DNA from: Nevskiales bacterium
GTDB lineage: Bacteria > Pseudomonadota > Gammaproteobacteria > Nevskiales > Nevskiaceae
DNA length: 7,590 nucleotides
NCBI GenBank assembly: GCA_022616655.1
Contig: JAKEEJ010000045.1
Span: forward strand, 1-7,590
Direction: 5' to 3'
Shown piece after piece: positions 1 through 6,666 of the stretch. Positions within the stretch are counted from its first letter, which is position 1. Each line of letters begins with the position of its first letter. Made by a program: the position numbers and the translations under genes. The notes beneath the pieces are model-generated. The model ran no database searches, had not been told where the DNA came from, and saw only the letters and a list, made by a program, of their open reading frames with translations.

Positions 1-504
1 GGCGCGTCCGCGGTGCTGCTGGCCTCGGAGGACTGGGCCCGGGCGCACGGATTAAAAGCGTTGGCTTATCTCACCGCCTGCGAAACCGGTGCGGTGGACT
101 TCGTGAACAAAAAGGAAGGTTTGTTGATGGCTCCAGCCTATGCCGTGCCGCGCATGCTGAAGCGCGCCGGCGGGCTCAAACTCCAGGATTTCGATTTCTA
201 CGAAATCCACGAGGCCTTCGCCGCGCAGGTGCTCTGTACCCTCAAGGCCTGGAACGATCCGGCGTTCTGCACAAACAAACTGGGCCTCGACCGGCCGCTG
301 GGCGAAATTGACCGCCGCAAGCTCAATATCAAGGGCGGCAGTGTTGCCCTGGGCCATCCCTTCGCCGCTACTGGCGGGCGGATTGTCGCGACGCTGGCCA
401 AGATTCTTGACCTGCACTCTCAGAAAAACGGGGGCAGCGCCCGCGGGCTGATCTCCATCTGCGCCGCCGGCGGTCTGGGCGCCGTCGCCCTTCTCGAAAA
501 ATAG
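1..504 (+). CDS. Thiolase, FadI-like 3-ketoacyl-CoA thiolase / acetyl-CoA acetyltransferase (C-terminal part, 5'-truncated)
   Basis: The reading frame is open from base 1 (GASAVLLASED...), so the gene begins before the window; the GTG at 13 is internal. About 167 residues are present, roughly the last 40% of a family member of about 430 residues. The C-terminal thiolase motifs are intact: the active-site histidine block IHEAFAAQ (His codon 208-210), the GGSVALGHPFAATGGR loop (His codon 355-357), and the CAAGGLG loop with the general acid/base cysteine (codon 460-462). HEAFAAQ and GHPFAATG, rather than the NEAFA and GHPLGASG forms common in AtoB/PhaA, point to the FadI (fatty-acid oxidation) branch. 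The family cleaves 3-ketoacyl-CoA with CoA, or runs the reverse condensation, in the cytosol. The nucleophilic cysteine lies in the missing N-terminal half. No strong terminator follows the stop codon. Family is certain; chain-length preference is not. Confidence 0.93.
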   Translation, partial: GASAVLLASEDWARAHGLKALAYLTACETGAVDFVNKKEGLLMAPAYAVPRMLKRAGGLKLQDFDFYEIHEAFAAQVLCTLKAWNDPAFCTNKLGLDRPLGEIDRRKLNIKGGSVALGHPFAATGGRIVATLAKILDLHSQKNGGSARGLISICAAGGLGAVALLEK

Positions 505-539
505 ACTGGAACCGGCGTCATAACCTCCCTCACTCCACC

Positions 540-567
540 CTCTCCGCTCATTTCATTGAAGGGAGAG
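540..567. repeat. Degenerate CTCTCC/GGAGAG inverted repeat
   Basis: CTCTCC at 540-545 is complementary to GGAGAG at 562-567 around a 16-nt loop. It is followed by A-rich sequence rather than a T-tract, so it is not a good + strand terminator. It resembles a decayed copy of the CCCTCTCC...GGGAGAGG hairpins found after zapA (7074-7099). The rest of the 505-637 spacer holds only the candidate promoter described separately. Confidence 0.4.
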
Positions 568-604
568 AAAAATAAAACACGGCACGCATCGCATCTTTTT
601 TGTT

Positions 605-610
605 TATAGT
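605..610 (+). promoter_or_regulatory. Candidate -10 element for the permease gene
   Basis: TATAGT matches five of six positions of the sigma70 -10 hexamer. It lies in an AT-rich pocket after a T-run, 27 bp before the permease start codon. The -35 position at a 17-bp spacer reads GCACGC, which is poor. This is an inference from one element only. Confidence 0.35.
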
Positions 611-637
611 CGCCGCCAAGCCCGCCCGAGGAAACCC

Positions 638-2125
638 ATGCACCTCCTGCGTACCAAGACCATCCAGCGCGATCTGGCCGCGGATACCGGCCTGAAGCGG
701 GACCTCACCGCCTTCAATCTCACGATGCTCGGCATCGGGGCCATCATTGGCGCCGGTATTTTCGTGCTGACGGGCATCTCCGCCGCCACCCAGGCGGGTC
801 CGGCGGTGGTACTGTCCTTTGTGATTTCCGGCGTGGCCTGTACCTGCGCAGCGCTGGCGTATGCGGAACTGGCGTCCTCGGTGGGTGGCTGCGGCAGCGC
901 CTACGGCTACGGGTACGCACTGCTGGGCGAATTCCCGGCCTGGATCATCGACTGGCTGTTGATTGCGGAATACTGCGTGGCGATTGCCGCGGTGTCGGCC
1001 GGCTGGTCCGGGTATTTCAATAACGCGTTACAGGCACTGGGGCTGGGACTGCCGGAGGTCCTGATGCACAGCCCGCTCGATGCCACAACACCGGGACTGA
1101 TCAATCTTCCGGCGGCGAGCATCATTGTGGTCCTCGGCATTCTGCTGGCCGGCGGCGCCAAGATTTCGGCGCGCTTCAACGAAATCATGGTGCTCGTCAA
1201 ACTGGCGGCCATCGGCCTGTTCATCGCGGTGGCGCTGTTCCACGTCAACCCCGAGACCTGGACTCCGTTCATCCCGCCGGTGGAACGGCTGCCCGACGGC
1301 GCGGCGGGATTCAATTTTGAAATGCGGCTGATGGACTGGATCAAACAGGCCCTGGGTTTCGATGCGGAAGCCACGCGCTTCGGCCTGGCCGGCGTGGTCA
1401 GCGGCGCCGCGATTGTGTTCTTTGCCTACATCGGCTTCGACGCCGTGTCCACGGCCGCCGAGGAAACCCGCAACCCGAAGCGCGATCTGCCGATCGGCAT
1501 TCTGGGTTCGCTGGTGATCTGCACCCTGCTGTACATCGTGGTGTCCGGCCTGCTGACCGGCATCGTGAACTACCGGGAACTCAATGTGCCCTCGCCGGTG
1601 GCACACGCGCTGCTGCAGATCGGCCAGAAATGGGCGGCCGGCATGATTTCCGTGGGCGCCATCGCCGGCCTGACCACGGTCATGCTGGTGCTGTACTACG
1701 CCATCACGCGCATTTTCTTCGCGATTGCCCGGGACGGATTGCTGCCGCAATTTTTTGCCGCCATCAGCGACAAGACGCGCAGCCCGGTGCGTTGCATCGT
1801 GCTGATCGGCATCGTCATGACGCTGATGGGCGGATTTATTCCGCTGGGCCAGTTGGCCGAACTCTGCAACATCAGCACGCTGGCGGCGTTCGCGGTGGTG
1901 TGCGCCGGTGTGGTGATCCTGCGTCGGACCCAACCCGACCTGCCGCGCGCCTTCACCACGCCGTTCAGTCCGCTGATCCCGCTGACCGGCATCGGGTTCT
2001 GCCTCTGGCTCATGCTGGCCCTGCCCATTCTGACCTGGCTCGCCTTCGGGATCTGGCTGCTGATCGGCATCACGATTTACTTTGCCTATTCTTACTCGAA
2101 CAGCGCATTGGCCCGTCGTAGCTGA
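638..2125 (+). CDS. APC-family amino acid permease (cationic amino acid transporter type)
   Basis: This 495-residue protein is nearly all hydrophobic helices, consistent with the 12-helix APC fold of inner-membrane amino acid transporters. The first helix carries GIGAIIGAGIFVLTG (residues 32-46), the unwound substrate-binding helix. The block FFAYIGFDAVSTAAEE (261-276) followed by TRNPKRDLP is diagnostic of the CAT/YfnA/YhdG-like subgroup, which imports amino acids with protons. The segment ARDGLLPQFF (364-373) is the usual loop after helix 8. The ATG at 638 follows a good Shine-Dalgarno, GAGGAAA, at 628-634. The loop at residues about 203-250 seems longer than in typical bacterial relatives, and residues 83-88 read GGCGSA where I expect VxxSGSA. 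Substrate cannot be read from sequence. hemH begins 25 bp downstream, so the two are probably co-transcribed. Confidence 0.93.
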   Translation: MHLLRTKTIQRDLAADTGLKRDLTAFNLTMLGIGAIIGAGIFVLTGISAATQAGPAVVLSFVISGVACTCAALAYAELASSVGGCGSAYGYGYALLGEFPAWIIDWLLIAEYCVAIAAVSAGWSGYFNNALQALGLGLPEVLMHSPLDATTPGLINLPAASIIVVLGILLAGGAKISARFNEIMVLVKLAAIGLFIAVALFHVNPETWTPFIPPVERLPDGAAGFNFEMRLMDWIKQALGFDAEATRFGLAGVVSGAAIVFFAYIGFDAVSTAAEETRNPKRDLPIGILGSLVICTLLYIVVSGLLTGIVNYRELNVPSPVAHALLQIGQKWAAGMISVGAIAGLTTVMLVLYYAITRIFFAIARDGLLPQFFAAISDKTRSPVRCIVLIGIVMTLMGGFIPLGQLAELCNISTLAAFAVVCAGVVILRRTQPDLPRAFTTPFSPLIPLTGIGFCLWLMLALPILTWLAFGIWLLIGITIYFAYSYSNSALARRS

Positions 2126-2150
2126 AAGCCCGCGACAAAACAGAACACGC

Positions 2151-3134
2151 ATGTCCGAATCCCAGCCCACCGCACGTGACGGGGTACTGCTGATCAACCT
2201 CGGCACGCCGGAGGCCCCCACCGCTCCCGCCATCCGCCGCTACCTGCGCGAATTTCTCAGCGACCGCCGCGTGGTCAATCTGCCGCGGGTACTCTGGCTG
2301 CCCGTTCTTTACGGTTTTATTCTCCCCTGGCGACCGCGCCGGCTCACGCAGGCCTACGCCGCCGTCTGGACCGCAGAAGGCTCGCCGCTGCGGGTGATCG
2401 CAGCACGGCAGGCCGCCGCATTGAAAACGGCGCTGGGCGGGAACACGCTCGTGGCGCTGGGCCTGCGTTACGGCCGACCCGCCATCGCCGAAGCCCTGGA
2501 CGCGCTGTTGCACGAAGGCGCAAGCCGCATCGTGGTTCTGCCCTTATATCCGCAATACTCGGCCACCACCACCGCTTCGGCCCTCGATACCGTCGGCGAC
2601 TGGCAACGCACCCGCTCTGCGTCCGTGGCCCTGCACATCGTGAACGACTACCACGACGATGCCGGGTATATCGCCGCACTGGCGGACCACGTGCACGAGC
2701 ACTGGCACGCGCGGGGACGCGGCCCGGCCCACCTGTTGATGTCCTTCCACGGCATCCCCCAGCGTTACGTGGACGCCGGCGATCCGTATGCCGATCAGTG
2801 CCGCCGCACCAGCGCCCTGCTCGCGCAAAAACTCGGGCTTGCGGACACGCAATGGACGCTCGCGTTCCAGAGCCGTCTCGGCAAAGCGCAATGGCTCCAG
2901 CCCTATACGGGCGATACGCTCGCACGGCTTCCGGAACGGGGCATTAAAGACGTGGGCGTGATCTGCCCCGGTTTTTCCGCCGACTGCCTGGAAACGCTGG
3001 AAGAGATCGGCCTGCGGGGACGGGAAACATTCCTCACGGCCGGCGGTTTGTATTTTGATTACCTGCCCGCGCTCAATGCCCATCCGGCACACATTCGCGC
3101 CCTGACCGGTATCGTGTCGCGCCAGCTGTCTTGA
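2151..3134 (+). CDS. hemH: Ferrochelatase (protohaem ferro-lyase)
   Basis: The enzyme inserts Fe(II) into protoporphyrin IX, the last step of haem b synthesis, in the cytosol or at the inner face of the membrane. The ATG at 2151 gives 327 residues beginning MSESQPTARDGVLLINLGTP. The open frame continues upstream to 2082, but that part overlaps the end of the permease gene and lacks family character, so I reject it. Landmarks in order: LLINLGTPEAP (13-23), GSPL (77-80), LPLYPQYSATTTAS (130-143), the catalytic histidine in SFHGIP (His200), and FSADCLETLEEI (275-286) with the conserved acidic residues from Glu281. Length is normal for proteobacterial HemH. The Cys residues around an Fe-S cluster seen in some animal and bacterial ferrochelatases are not evident at the C-terminus. 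The ribosome-binding site is weak (only ACAGAA upstream), so translation may depend partly on the preceding gene. Confidence 0.97.
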   Translation: MSESQPTARDGVLLINLGTPEAPTAPAIRRYLREFLSDRRVVNLPRVLWLPVLYGFILPWRPRRLTQAYAAVWTAEGSPLRVIAARQAAALKTALGGNTLVALGLRYGRPAIAEALDALLHEGASRIVVLPLYPQYSATTTASALDTVGDWQRTRSASVALHIVNDYHDDAGYIAALADHVHEHWHARGRGPAHLLMSFHGIPQRYVDAGDPYADQCRRTSALLAQKLGLADTQWTLAFQSRLGKAQWLQPYTGDTLARLPERGIKDVGVICPGFSADCLETLEEIGLRGRETFLTAGGLYFDYLPALNAHPAHIRALTGIVSRQLS

Positions 3135-3224
3135 AATGCGCCTGCATGACGTGACTTAATGACGCAGTGCCCGCATCCGAATTCACGCAGAATTTTTAAG
3201 CGCGCATTGCAAAATTGAACTTCC

Positions 3225-3242
3225 TCCCCCGCGTGCGGGGGA
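3225..3242. repeat. GC-rich hairpin in the hemH-sohB spacer
   Basis: TCCCCCGC (3225-3232) and GCGGGGGA (3235-3242) form a perfect 8-bp stem with a GT loop; weaker pairing continues outwards through TTC/GGA (3221-3223 with 3244-3246). No T-tract follows, so it is not a standard intrinsic terminator. Its core closely matches the hairpin at 6985-7006, suggesting a dispersed repeat of the same family without the second dyad. No gene lies in 3135-3292. Confidence 0.6.
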
Positions 3243-3263
3243 AGGACGTGTAAGGTTTGATTT

Positions 3264-3288
3264 CGCAACGCGCTCCAAGGGAGTTGCG
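3264..3288 (+). promoter_or_regulatory. Possible RBS-sequestering hairpin ahead of sohB
   Basis: CGCAAC (3264-3269) pairs with GTTGCG (3283-3288). After a GCGC bulge, TCC (3274-3276) pairs with GGA (3280-3282) around an AAG loop. The Shine-Dalgarno AAGGGAG (3277-3283) lies in the loop and right arm, and the GTG start follows at 3293. This could damp initiation. The pairing is seen in the sequence; the regulatory role is inferred. Confidence 0.35.
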
Positions 3289-3292
3289 CTGA

Positions 3293-4297
3293 GTGACCGA
3301 ATTCTTTTTCCAATACGGCCTGTTTCTGGCCAAAACCGTGACCGGGGTCGCGGCGGTGCTGCTGGTACTGGCCGCCGTGCTTCTGCTGCTGCGCCAGCGG
3401 CGCGAGCACGGGGGTGATCATCTGGAAGTAACCGACCTCAGCCAGCGCTTCCGCGATCTGGCGGACACGCTCAGGCATTCACTGTTGACAAACGACGAAC
3501 AAAAGCGGGAATCAAAAACCCGCGCGGCCGAAGACAAAGCCCGGGCGAAAGCGCGCAAAAAAGGACAGCACCCGCCGCGCCCCAGAATTTTTGTGCTGGA
3601 TTTTCACGGCGATCTGCACGCCTCGGCGGTGGAATCCCTGCGCCAGGAAATCAGCGCCGTATTGCAGGTCGCCCGCGAGGGTGACGAGGTCGTGCTGCGG
3701 CTCGAAAGCGCGGGCGGCGTGATTCACGGCTACGGGCTGGCGGCGTCGCAGTTGCAGCGCCTCCGCGACCGCAAAATCCAGCTCACCGCCGCGGTGGACC
3801 GGGTGGCCGCCAGCGGCGGGTACCTGATGGCCTGCGTGGCCGACCGGATTCTCGCGGCGCCCTTCGCCATCGTCGGCTCGGTCGGCGTGGTGGCGCAGCT
3901 GCCCAACTTCAACCGGCTGTTGAAGAAGAACGAAATTGATTTCGAACTGCACACGGCGGGCGAACACAAACGCACGCTGACGCTGTTCGGTGAAAACACT
4001 GAGGAAGGCCGCGCCAAGTTCCGCGAAGAGCTGGAGGACGCCCACGCGCTGTTCAAATCTTTCGTCGCCGAGAACCGCTCGCAGGTGCCCATCGCCCAGG
4101 TCGCCACCGGCGAACACTGGTTCGGCACCCGCGCGTTGACGCTCAAGCTCGTGGACGCGCTCAAAACCAGCGACGATTACCTGCTCGAGCGCTCCAGGGA
4201 CAGCGACCTGTTCGAGCTGCATTACAAACGCCATCGCCGCTGGATGGAGCGCCTGGCGGCCAGCTTCGCCCAGGGGCGCACGGCCCTTCCGTTCTGA
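3293..4297 (+). CDS. sohB: Inner-membrane S49-family peptidase SohB
   Basis: This 334-residue protein has one N-terminal membrane anchor (about residues 11-33, TVTGVAAVLLVLAAVLLLL). A charged linker rich in Lys, Arg and Glu follows (about 34-97), then an S49 peptidase domain (about 98-295). The Ser/Lys dyad of the family is visible: Ser174 in AASGGYLMACVADRI and Lys226 in EHKRTLTLFGENTEEGR. The stretch ATGEHWFGTRAL (271-282) is also typical of SohB. S49 enzymes such as SppA degrade signal-peptide remnants; SohB is thought to be a related envelope protease, with its exact substrate unsettled. The start is GTG at 3293, with AAGGGAG nine bases upstream; the next possible starts would lose the anchor. 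Length matches the family (about 340-350). The PEBP gene starts 24 bp downstream, suggesting co-transcription. Confidence 0.95.
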   Translation: MTEFFFQYGLFLAKTVTGVAAVLLVLAAVLLLLRQRREHGGDHLEVTDLSQRFRDLADTLRHSLLTNDEQKRESKTRAAEDKARAKARKKGQHPPRPRIFVLDFHGDLHASAVESLRQEISAVLQVAREGDEVVLRLESAGGVIHGYGLAASQLQRLRDRKIQLTAAVDRVAASGGYLMACVADRILAAPFAIVGSVGVVAQLPNFNRLLKKNEIDFELHTAGEHKRTLTLFGENTEEGRAKFREELEDAHALFKSFVAENRSQVPIAQVATGEHWFGTRALTLKLVDALKTSDDYLLERSRDSDLFELHYKRHRRWMERLAASFAQGRTALPF

Positions 4298-4321
4298 GCG
4301 GGATCAGGGTAAAAAGCGGCG

Positions 4322-4954
4322 ATGAAACTGAGCAGCGGGAGCTTTTCGGACGGCGGCGTGATTCCGGGACGCTGCGCCTTCGCCGTCAGCGATCCCAAAA
4401 CCCACGTGCGCCTGGCGGACAACCGCAATCCCGCGCTGAGCTGGAGCGAGGCCCCCCCGGGTACCCGCAGCTTCGTGCTGATCGGTGCGGATGCGGACGC
4501 GCCGACCCGGCCCGACGACGTGAACCGGGAAGGGCGCACGGTGCCGAAGTCCCTGCCCCGCGCGGAATTCATTCACTGGGTTCTGGTGGACCTTCCTCCA
4601 AACCTGACGCGCATCGAGGAAGGCGCCTGCAGCCAGGGCGTCACGCCGCGCGGCAAGAAAAATCCCCTGGGCCCGTCCGGCAGCCGCCAGGGCCTGAACG
4701 ACTACACCGGCTGGTTCAAGGGCGACCCGGACATGGAGGGAATCTACCGGGGCTATGACGGCCCCTGCCCGCCCTGGAATGACGAGCGACCGCACCATTA
4801 CCGTTTCGAGATCCACGCCCTCGATTGCGCGCGCTGTCCGGTCGAAGGCAGCTTCACCGCCGCCGAGGTACGCGCAGCCATCGCCGGCCATACGCTCGCG
4901 TGCGCCGGGATCACGGGCTTGTACACCCTGAACCCGTCGGTCAGAATTGCATGA
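4322..4954 (+). CDS. PEBP / YbhB-YbcL family (Raf kinase inhibitor-like) protein
   Basis: This 210-residue protein belongs to the phosphatidylethanolamine-binding protein fold. Family landmarks: NPALSWSEAPPGTRSF (36-51), the ligand-pocket DADAP (57-61), FIHWVLVDLP (83-92) with pocket His85, and GYDGPCPPWND (144-154) followed by HHYRFEIHALD (158-168). It is clearly longer than E. coli YbhB (158 residues). The extra length lies after DADAP (about 62-80) and between the HW and GPCPP blocks (about 100-143, including LNDYTGWFKG). No signal peptide is seen, so it is probably cytosolic. Bacterial members have no agreed function; small-ligand or lipid-headgroup binding is inferred from the fold. The ATG at 4322 has only a weak upstream Shine-Dalgarno. 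It sits 24 bp after sohB and 77 bp before the DegQ gene. A perfect hairpin, GCCGGA-AGG-TCCGGC (4955-4969), follows the stop directly but lacks a T-tract. Confidence 0.9.
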   Translation: MKLSSGSFSDGGVIPGRCAFAVSDPKTHVRLADNRNPALSWSEAPPGTRSFVLIGADADAPTRPDDVNREGRTVPKSLPRAEFIHWVLVDLPPNLTRIEEGACSQGVTPRGKKNPLGPSGSRQGLNDYTGWFKGDPDMEGIYRGYDGPCPPWNDERPHHYRFEIHALDCARCPVEGSFTAAEVRAAIAGHTLACAGITGLYTLNPSVRIA

Positions 4955-4969
4955 GCCGGAAGGTCCGGC
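4955..4969 (+). other. Short perfect hairpin directly after the PEBP stop codon
   Basis: GCCGGA (4955-4960) and TCCGGC (4964-4969) form a 6-bp stem with an AGG loop. No run of T follows, so it is unlikely to terminate by itself; it could stabilise the 3' end of a processed transcript or weakly attenuate read-through into the protease gene. Function is inferred. Confidence 0.4.
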
Positions 4970-5031
4970 GTGAACTTTGCAACGGCGGCACAGTCATAGC
5001 CCGCAAACAACTCCCTCATCCGGAACCTTTC

Positions 5032-6405
5032 ATGAAACGTCTTCACGCACTTTGTGGCGTCCTGTTGGCAACCGTCGCGCTCGTGTCGCCCCTCCTGCAC
5101 GCTGAAATCCCCCCCACCGTGCTGGGCTCCAATCCCAGCCTGGCCCCGATGCTCAAGGACGTGATGCCGGCGGTGGTGAACATTTCCGTGACGTCCAAGG
5201 TCGAGATTCAGAATCCGCTGTTGCAAGACCCGTTCTTCCGCCGTTTTTTCGACATCCCCGATTCCCTGCCCCAGGAGCGCGAAGCCCAGGCCATCGGTTC
5301 CGGCGTGATTGTGGACGCCGTGAAAGGCTACGTGCTCACCAATAATCACGTGGTGGAACAGGCCGACAGCATCAGGGTGCGGCTGGCGGACGACCGGGTA
5401 CTGGACGCCAAACTGATGGGCACCGACCCGGACAGCGATCTCGCCGTCCTGCAGGTCAGTCCCGACCGTCTCAAGGCGCTCCCCATCGCCGACTCGGACA
5501 AGCTGCAAGTGGGCGATTTTGTCATCGCCGTCGGCAATCCCTTCGGCATCGGCAGCACGGTCACCTCCGGCATCGTCAGCGCGCTGGGCCGCACCGGCCT
5601 GGGCACCAAATACGAAAACTTCATCCAGACCGACGCCTCCATCAATCCCGGAAACTCCGGCGGGCCGCTGGTGAACCTCAAGGGCGAACTGGTGGGCATC
5701 AACAGCCAGATCGTCTCGCGCACCGGCACCAGCGCCGGCATCGGTTTCGCCATTCCCTCCAATCAGGTCCGGTTCGTGCTGACCCAACTCGTGGAACACG
5801 GCGCGGTACAGCGTGGACGCATCGGCGTCGGCGGTCAGGACGTGACCCCGGAACTGGCCAAGGCCTTCAAACTGCCGGCCGCGCGCGGCGCCGTCATCAC
5901 CCAGGTCGTGCCCGGCTCGCCGGCCGACAAGGCCGGGCTCAAGGCGGAGGACATTCTCCTCGAAGCCAACGGCAAAGAGCTGCAGGACTTCAGCCAGTTG
6001 CGCAACCTGGTGGGCCTGATGCACGTGAACGATCGCATCGAACTCAAGGTCCTGCGCGACGGCAAACCGCGCACGGTGACGGTCACCATCGGCAAGGAAA
6101 CCGAGCAGGCGGCCAGCGGCACCCAGCTGCACCCGCAGCTGGCCGGCGCCGTGTTCGTACCGGTGGACGAAAGCAATGCGCCCGAACGGGGCGACAACGA
6201 GGCCCGCGGCATTCTGGTCCAGCGCGTGCAGCCGTACAGTCCGGCCGCGCGGCTGGGTCTGCGTGCCAACGACATCATCCTCGCCGTCAACCGCCAGCGG
6301 GTGAACACCATGGCTGATTTCGAAAAACGGGCCGGCGCCAAAAACGGCGACCTGCTGCTCCTGATCAAACGCGGCGACAACGCCTTTTTCGTCACGGTCA
6401 ATTAG
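5032..6405 (+). CDS. degQ: Periplasmic trypsin-like serine endoprotease, DegQ/DegP (HtrA) family
   Basis: This 457-residue HtrA protease is exported to the periplasm, where relatives degrade or chaperone misfolded envelope proteins as oligomeric cages. The ATG at 5032 starts a clear signal peptide (MKRLHALCGVLLATVALVSP, likely cut after LLHA, residue 24). The frame stays open upstream to 4825, but that part overlaps the PEBP gene and would bury the signal peptide. The catalytic triad is complete: His106 in LTNNHVVE, Asp136 in DPDSDLAVLQ, Ser209 in INPGNSGGPL. Two PDZ domains follow: one at about 260-355 (VVPGSPADKAGLKAEDI), one at about 365-457 (VQPYSPAARLGLRANDIILAVN). The LA loop holds QNPLLQDPFFRRFFD (60-74), typical of DegP/DegQ. 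Two PDZ domains exclude DegS. Choosing DegQ over MucD or DegP is a judgement from length and neighbours. A terminator lies four bases past the stop. Confidence 0.95.
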   Translation: MKRLHALCGVLLATVALVSPLLHAEIPPTVLGSNPSLAPMLKDVMPAVVNISVTSKVEIQNPLLQDPFFRRFFDIPDSLPQEREAQAIGSGVIVDAVKGYVLTNNHVVEQADSIRVRLADDRVLDAKLMGTDPDSDLAVLQVSPDRLKALPIADSDKLQVGDFVIAVGNPFGIGSTVTSGIVSALGRTGLGTKYENFIQTDASINPGNSGGPLVNLKGELVGINSQIVSRTGTSAGIGFAIPSNQVRFVLTQLVEHGAVQRGRIGVGGQDVTPELAKAFKLPAARGAVITQVVPGSPADKAGLKAEDILLEANGKELQDFSQLRNLVGLMHVNDRIELKVLRDGKPRTVTVTIGKETEQAASGTQLHPQLAGAVFVPVDESNAPERGDNEARGILVQRVQPYSPAARLGLRANDIILAVNRQRVNTMADFEKRAGAKNGDLLLLIKRGDNAFFVTVN

Positions 6406-6408
6406 CGG

Positions 6409-6431
6409 GGTGGGCGGCACCCACCGTTTTT
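6409..6431 (+). terminator. Rho-independent terminator after degQ
   Basis: GGTGGG (6409-6414) pairs perfectly with CCCACC (6420-6425) around the loop CGGCA, and a five-T run follows after one G (6427-6431). It starts four bases after the degQ stop codon and separates that transcription unit from the zapA unit. Confidence 0.8.
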
Positions 6432-6439
6432 GGTTGTCT

Positions 6440-6445
6440 TATACT
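6440..6445 (+). promoter_or_regulatory. -10 element of the promoter for the TIGR02449-type gene and zapA
   Basis: TATACT matches five of six positions of the sigma70 -10 hexamer and lies nine bases after the terminator T-run. A start near 6452 would leave a 5' leader of only about 20 nt before the GTG at 6472. No good -35 hexamer occurs at 16-18 bp spacing: that position falls in the terminator stem. Confidence 0.5.
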
Positions 6446-6471
6446 GAGGCGGTCTCACGTCAGAGCCTCCC

Positions 6472-6666
6472 GTGTTGGAAACCGAACTCGCACAACTTGA
6501 AGAGCGTATCCAACGCCTGCTCGCGGCCTACCACCAGGCCCGGCTGGAACGGCGCCGCGCCCTGCAGGATCGCGACCGCCTGGTGGCCCTGAACAACGAA
6601 CTGCGCAAACGCATCGAGGGCGTGATCCACCGCATCAAGTCCCTGGAAACGGAGCAGGGTGCATGA
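6472..6666 (+). CDS. Small coiled-coil protein of the TIGR02449 type, upstream of zapA
   Basis: This 64-residue protein is almost wholly one amphipathic, charged helix: residues 3-61 show heptad-spaced Leu, Ile and Val among Glu, Arg and Gln, predicting a coiled coil. The C-terminal pattern NNELRKRIEGVIHRIKSLE (41-59) matches the ending (K.E..I.RLK.LE) of the short protein encoded just before zapA in Pseudomonas and relatives, known as the TIGR02449 family. No biochemical role is established to my knowledge; its position and build suggest a part in cell division or ZapA function, which is inference. The start is GTG at 6472 with only a weak AGAG upstream. Its TGA overlaps the zapA ATG as ATGA (6663-6666), implying translational coupling. 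The coiled-coil build recalls ZapB, but it is shorter and I see no direct sequence case for that name. Confidence 0.85.
   Translation: MLETELAQLEERIQRLLAAYHQARLERRRALQDRDRLVALNNELRKRIEGVIHRIKSLETEQGA

Noticed and set aside
2082..2150. 23-codon N-terminal extension of ferrochelatase
   Set aside because: It overlaps the end of the permease gene, and its residues do not resemble HemH, whereas the ATG at 2151 gives a normal N-terminus.
1028..2233. 401-codon open frame on the - strand opposite the permease and the start of hemH
   Set aside because: Low-complexity His/Gln/Arg/Gly-rich translation antisense to a confident membrane protein; a codon-bias shadow.
4825..5031. 69-codon N-terminal extension of the DegQ frame
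   Set aside because: It overlaps the PEBP gene in another frame and would place the evident signal peptide internally.
5021..5040. Possible sigmaE -35 (GGAACCTT) before degQ
   Set aside because: It lies only nine bases before the start codon, so any -10 would fall inside the coding region and transcription would start past the ATG; no suitable -10 is seen.
4798..6420. 540-codon open frame on the - strand opposite degQ
   Set aside because: It lies antisense to a complete HtrA protease with an intact triad. Its translation is rich in His, Gly, Ala, Asp and Gln, as expected from the complement of GC-rich codons, and shows no known motif.
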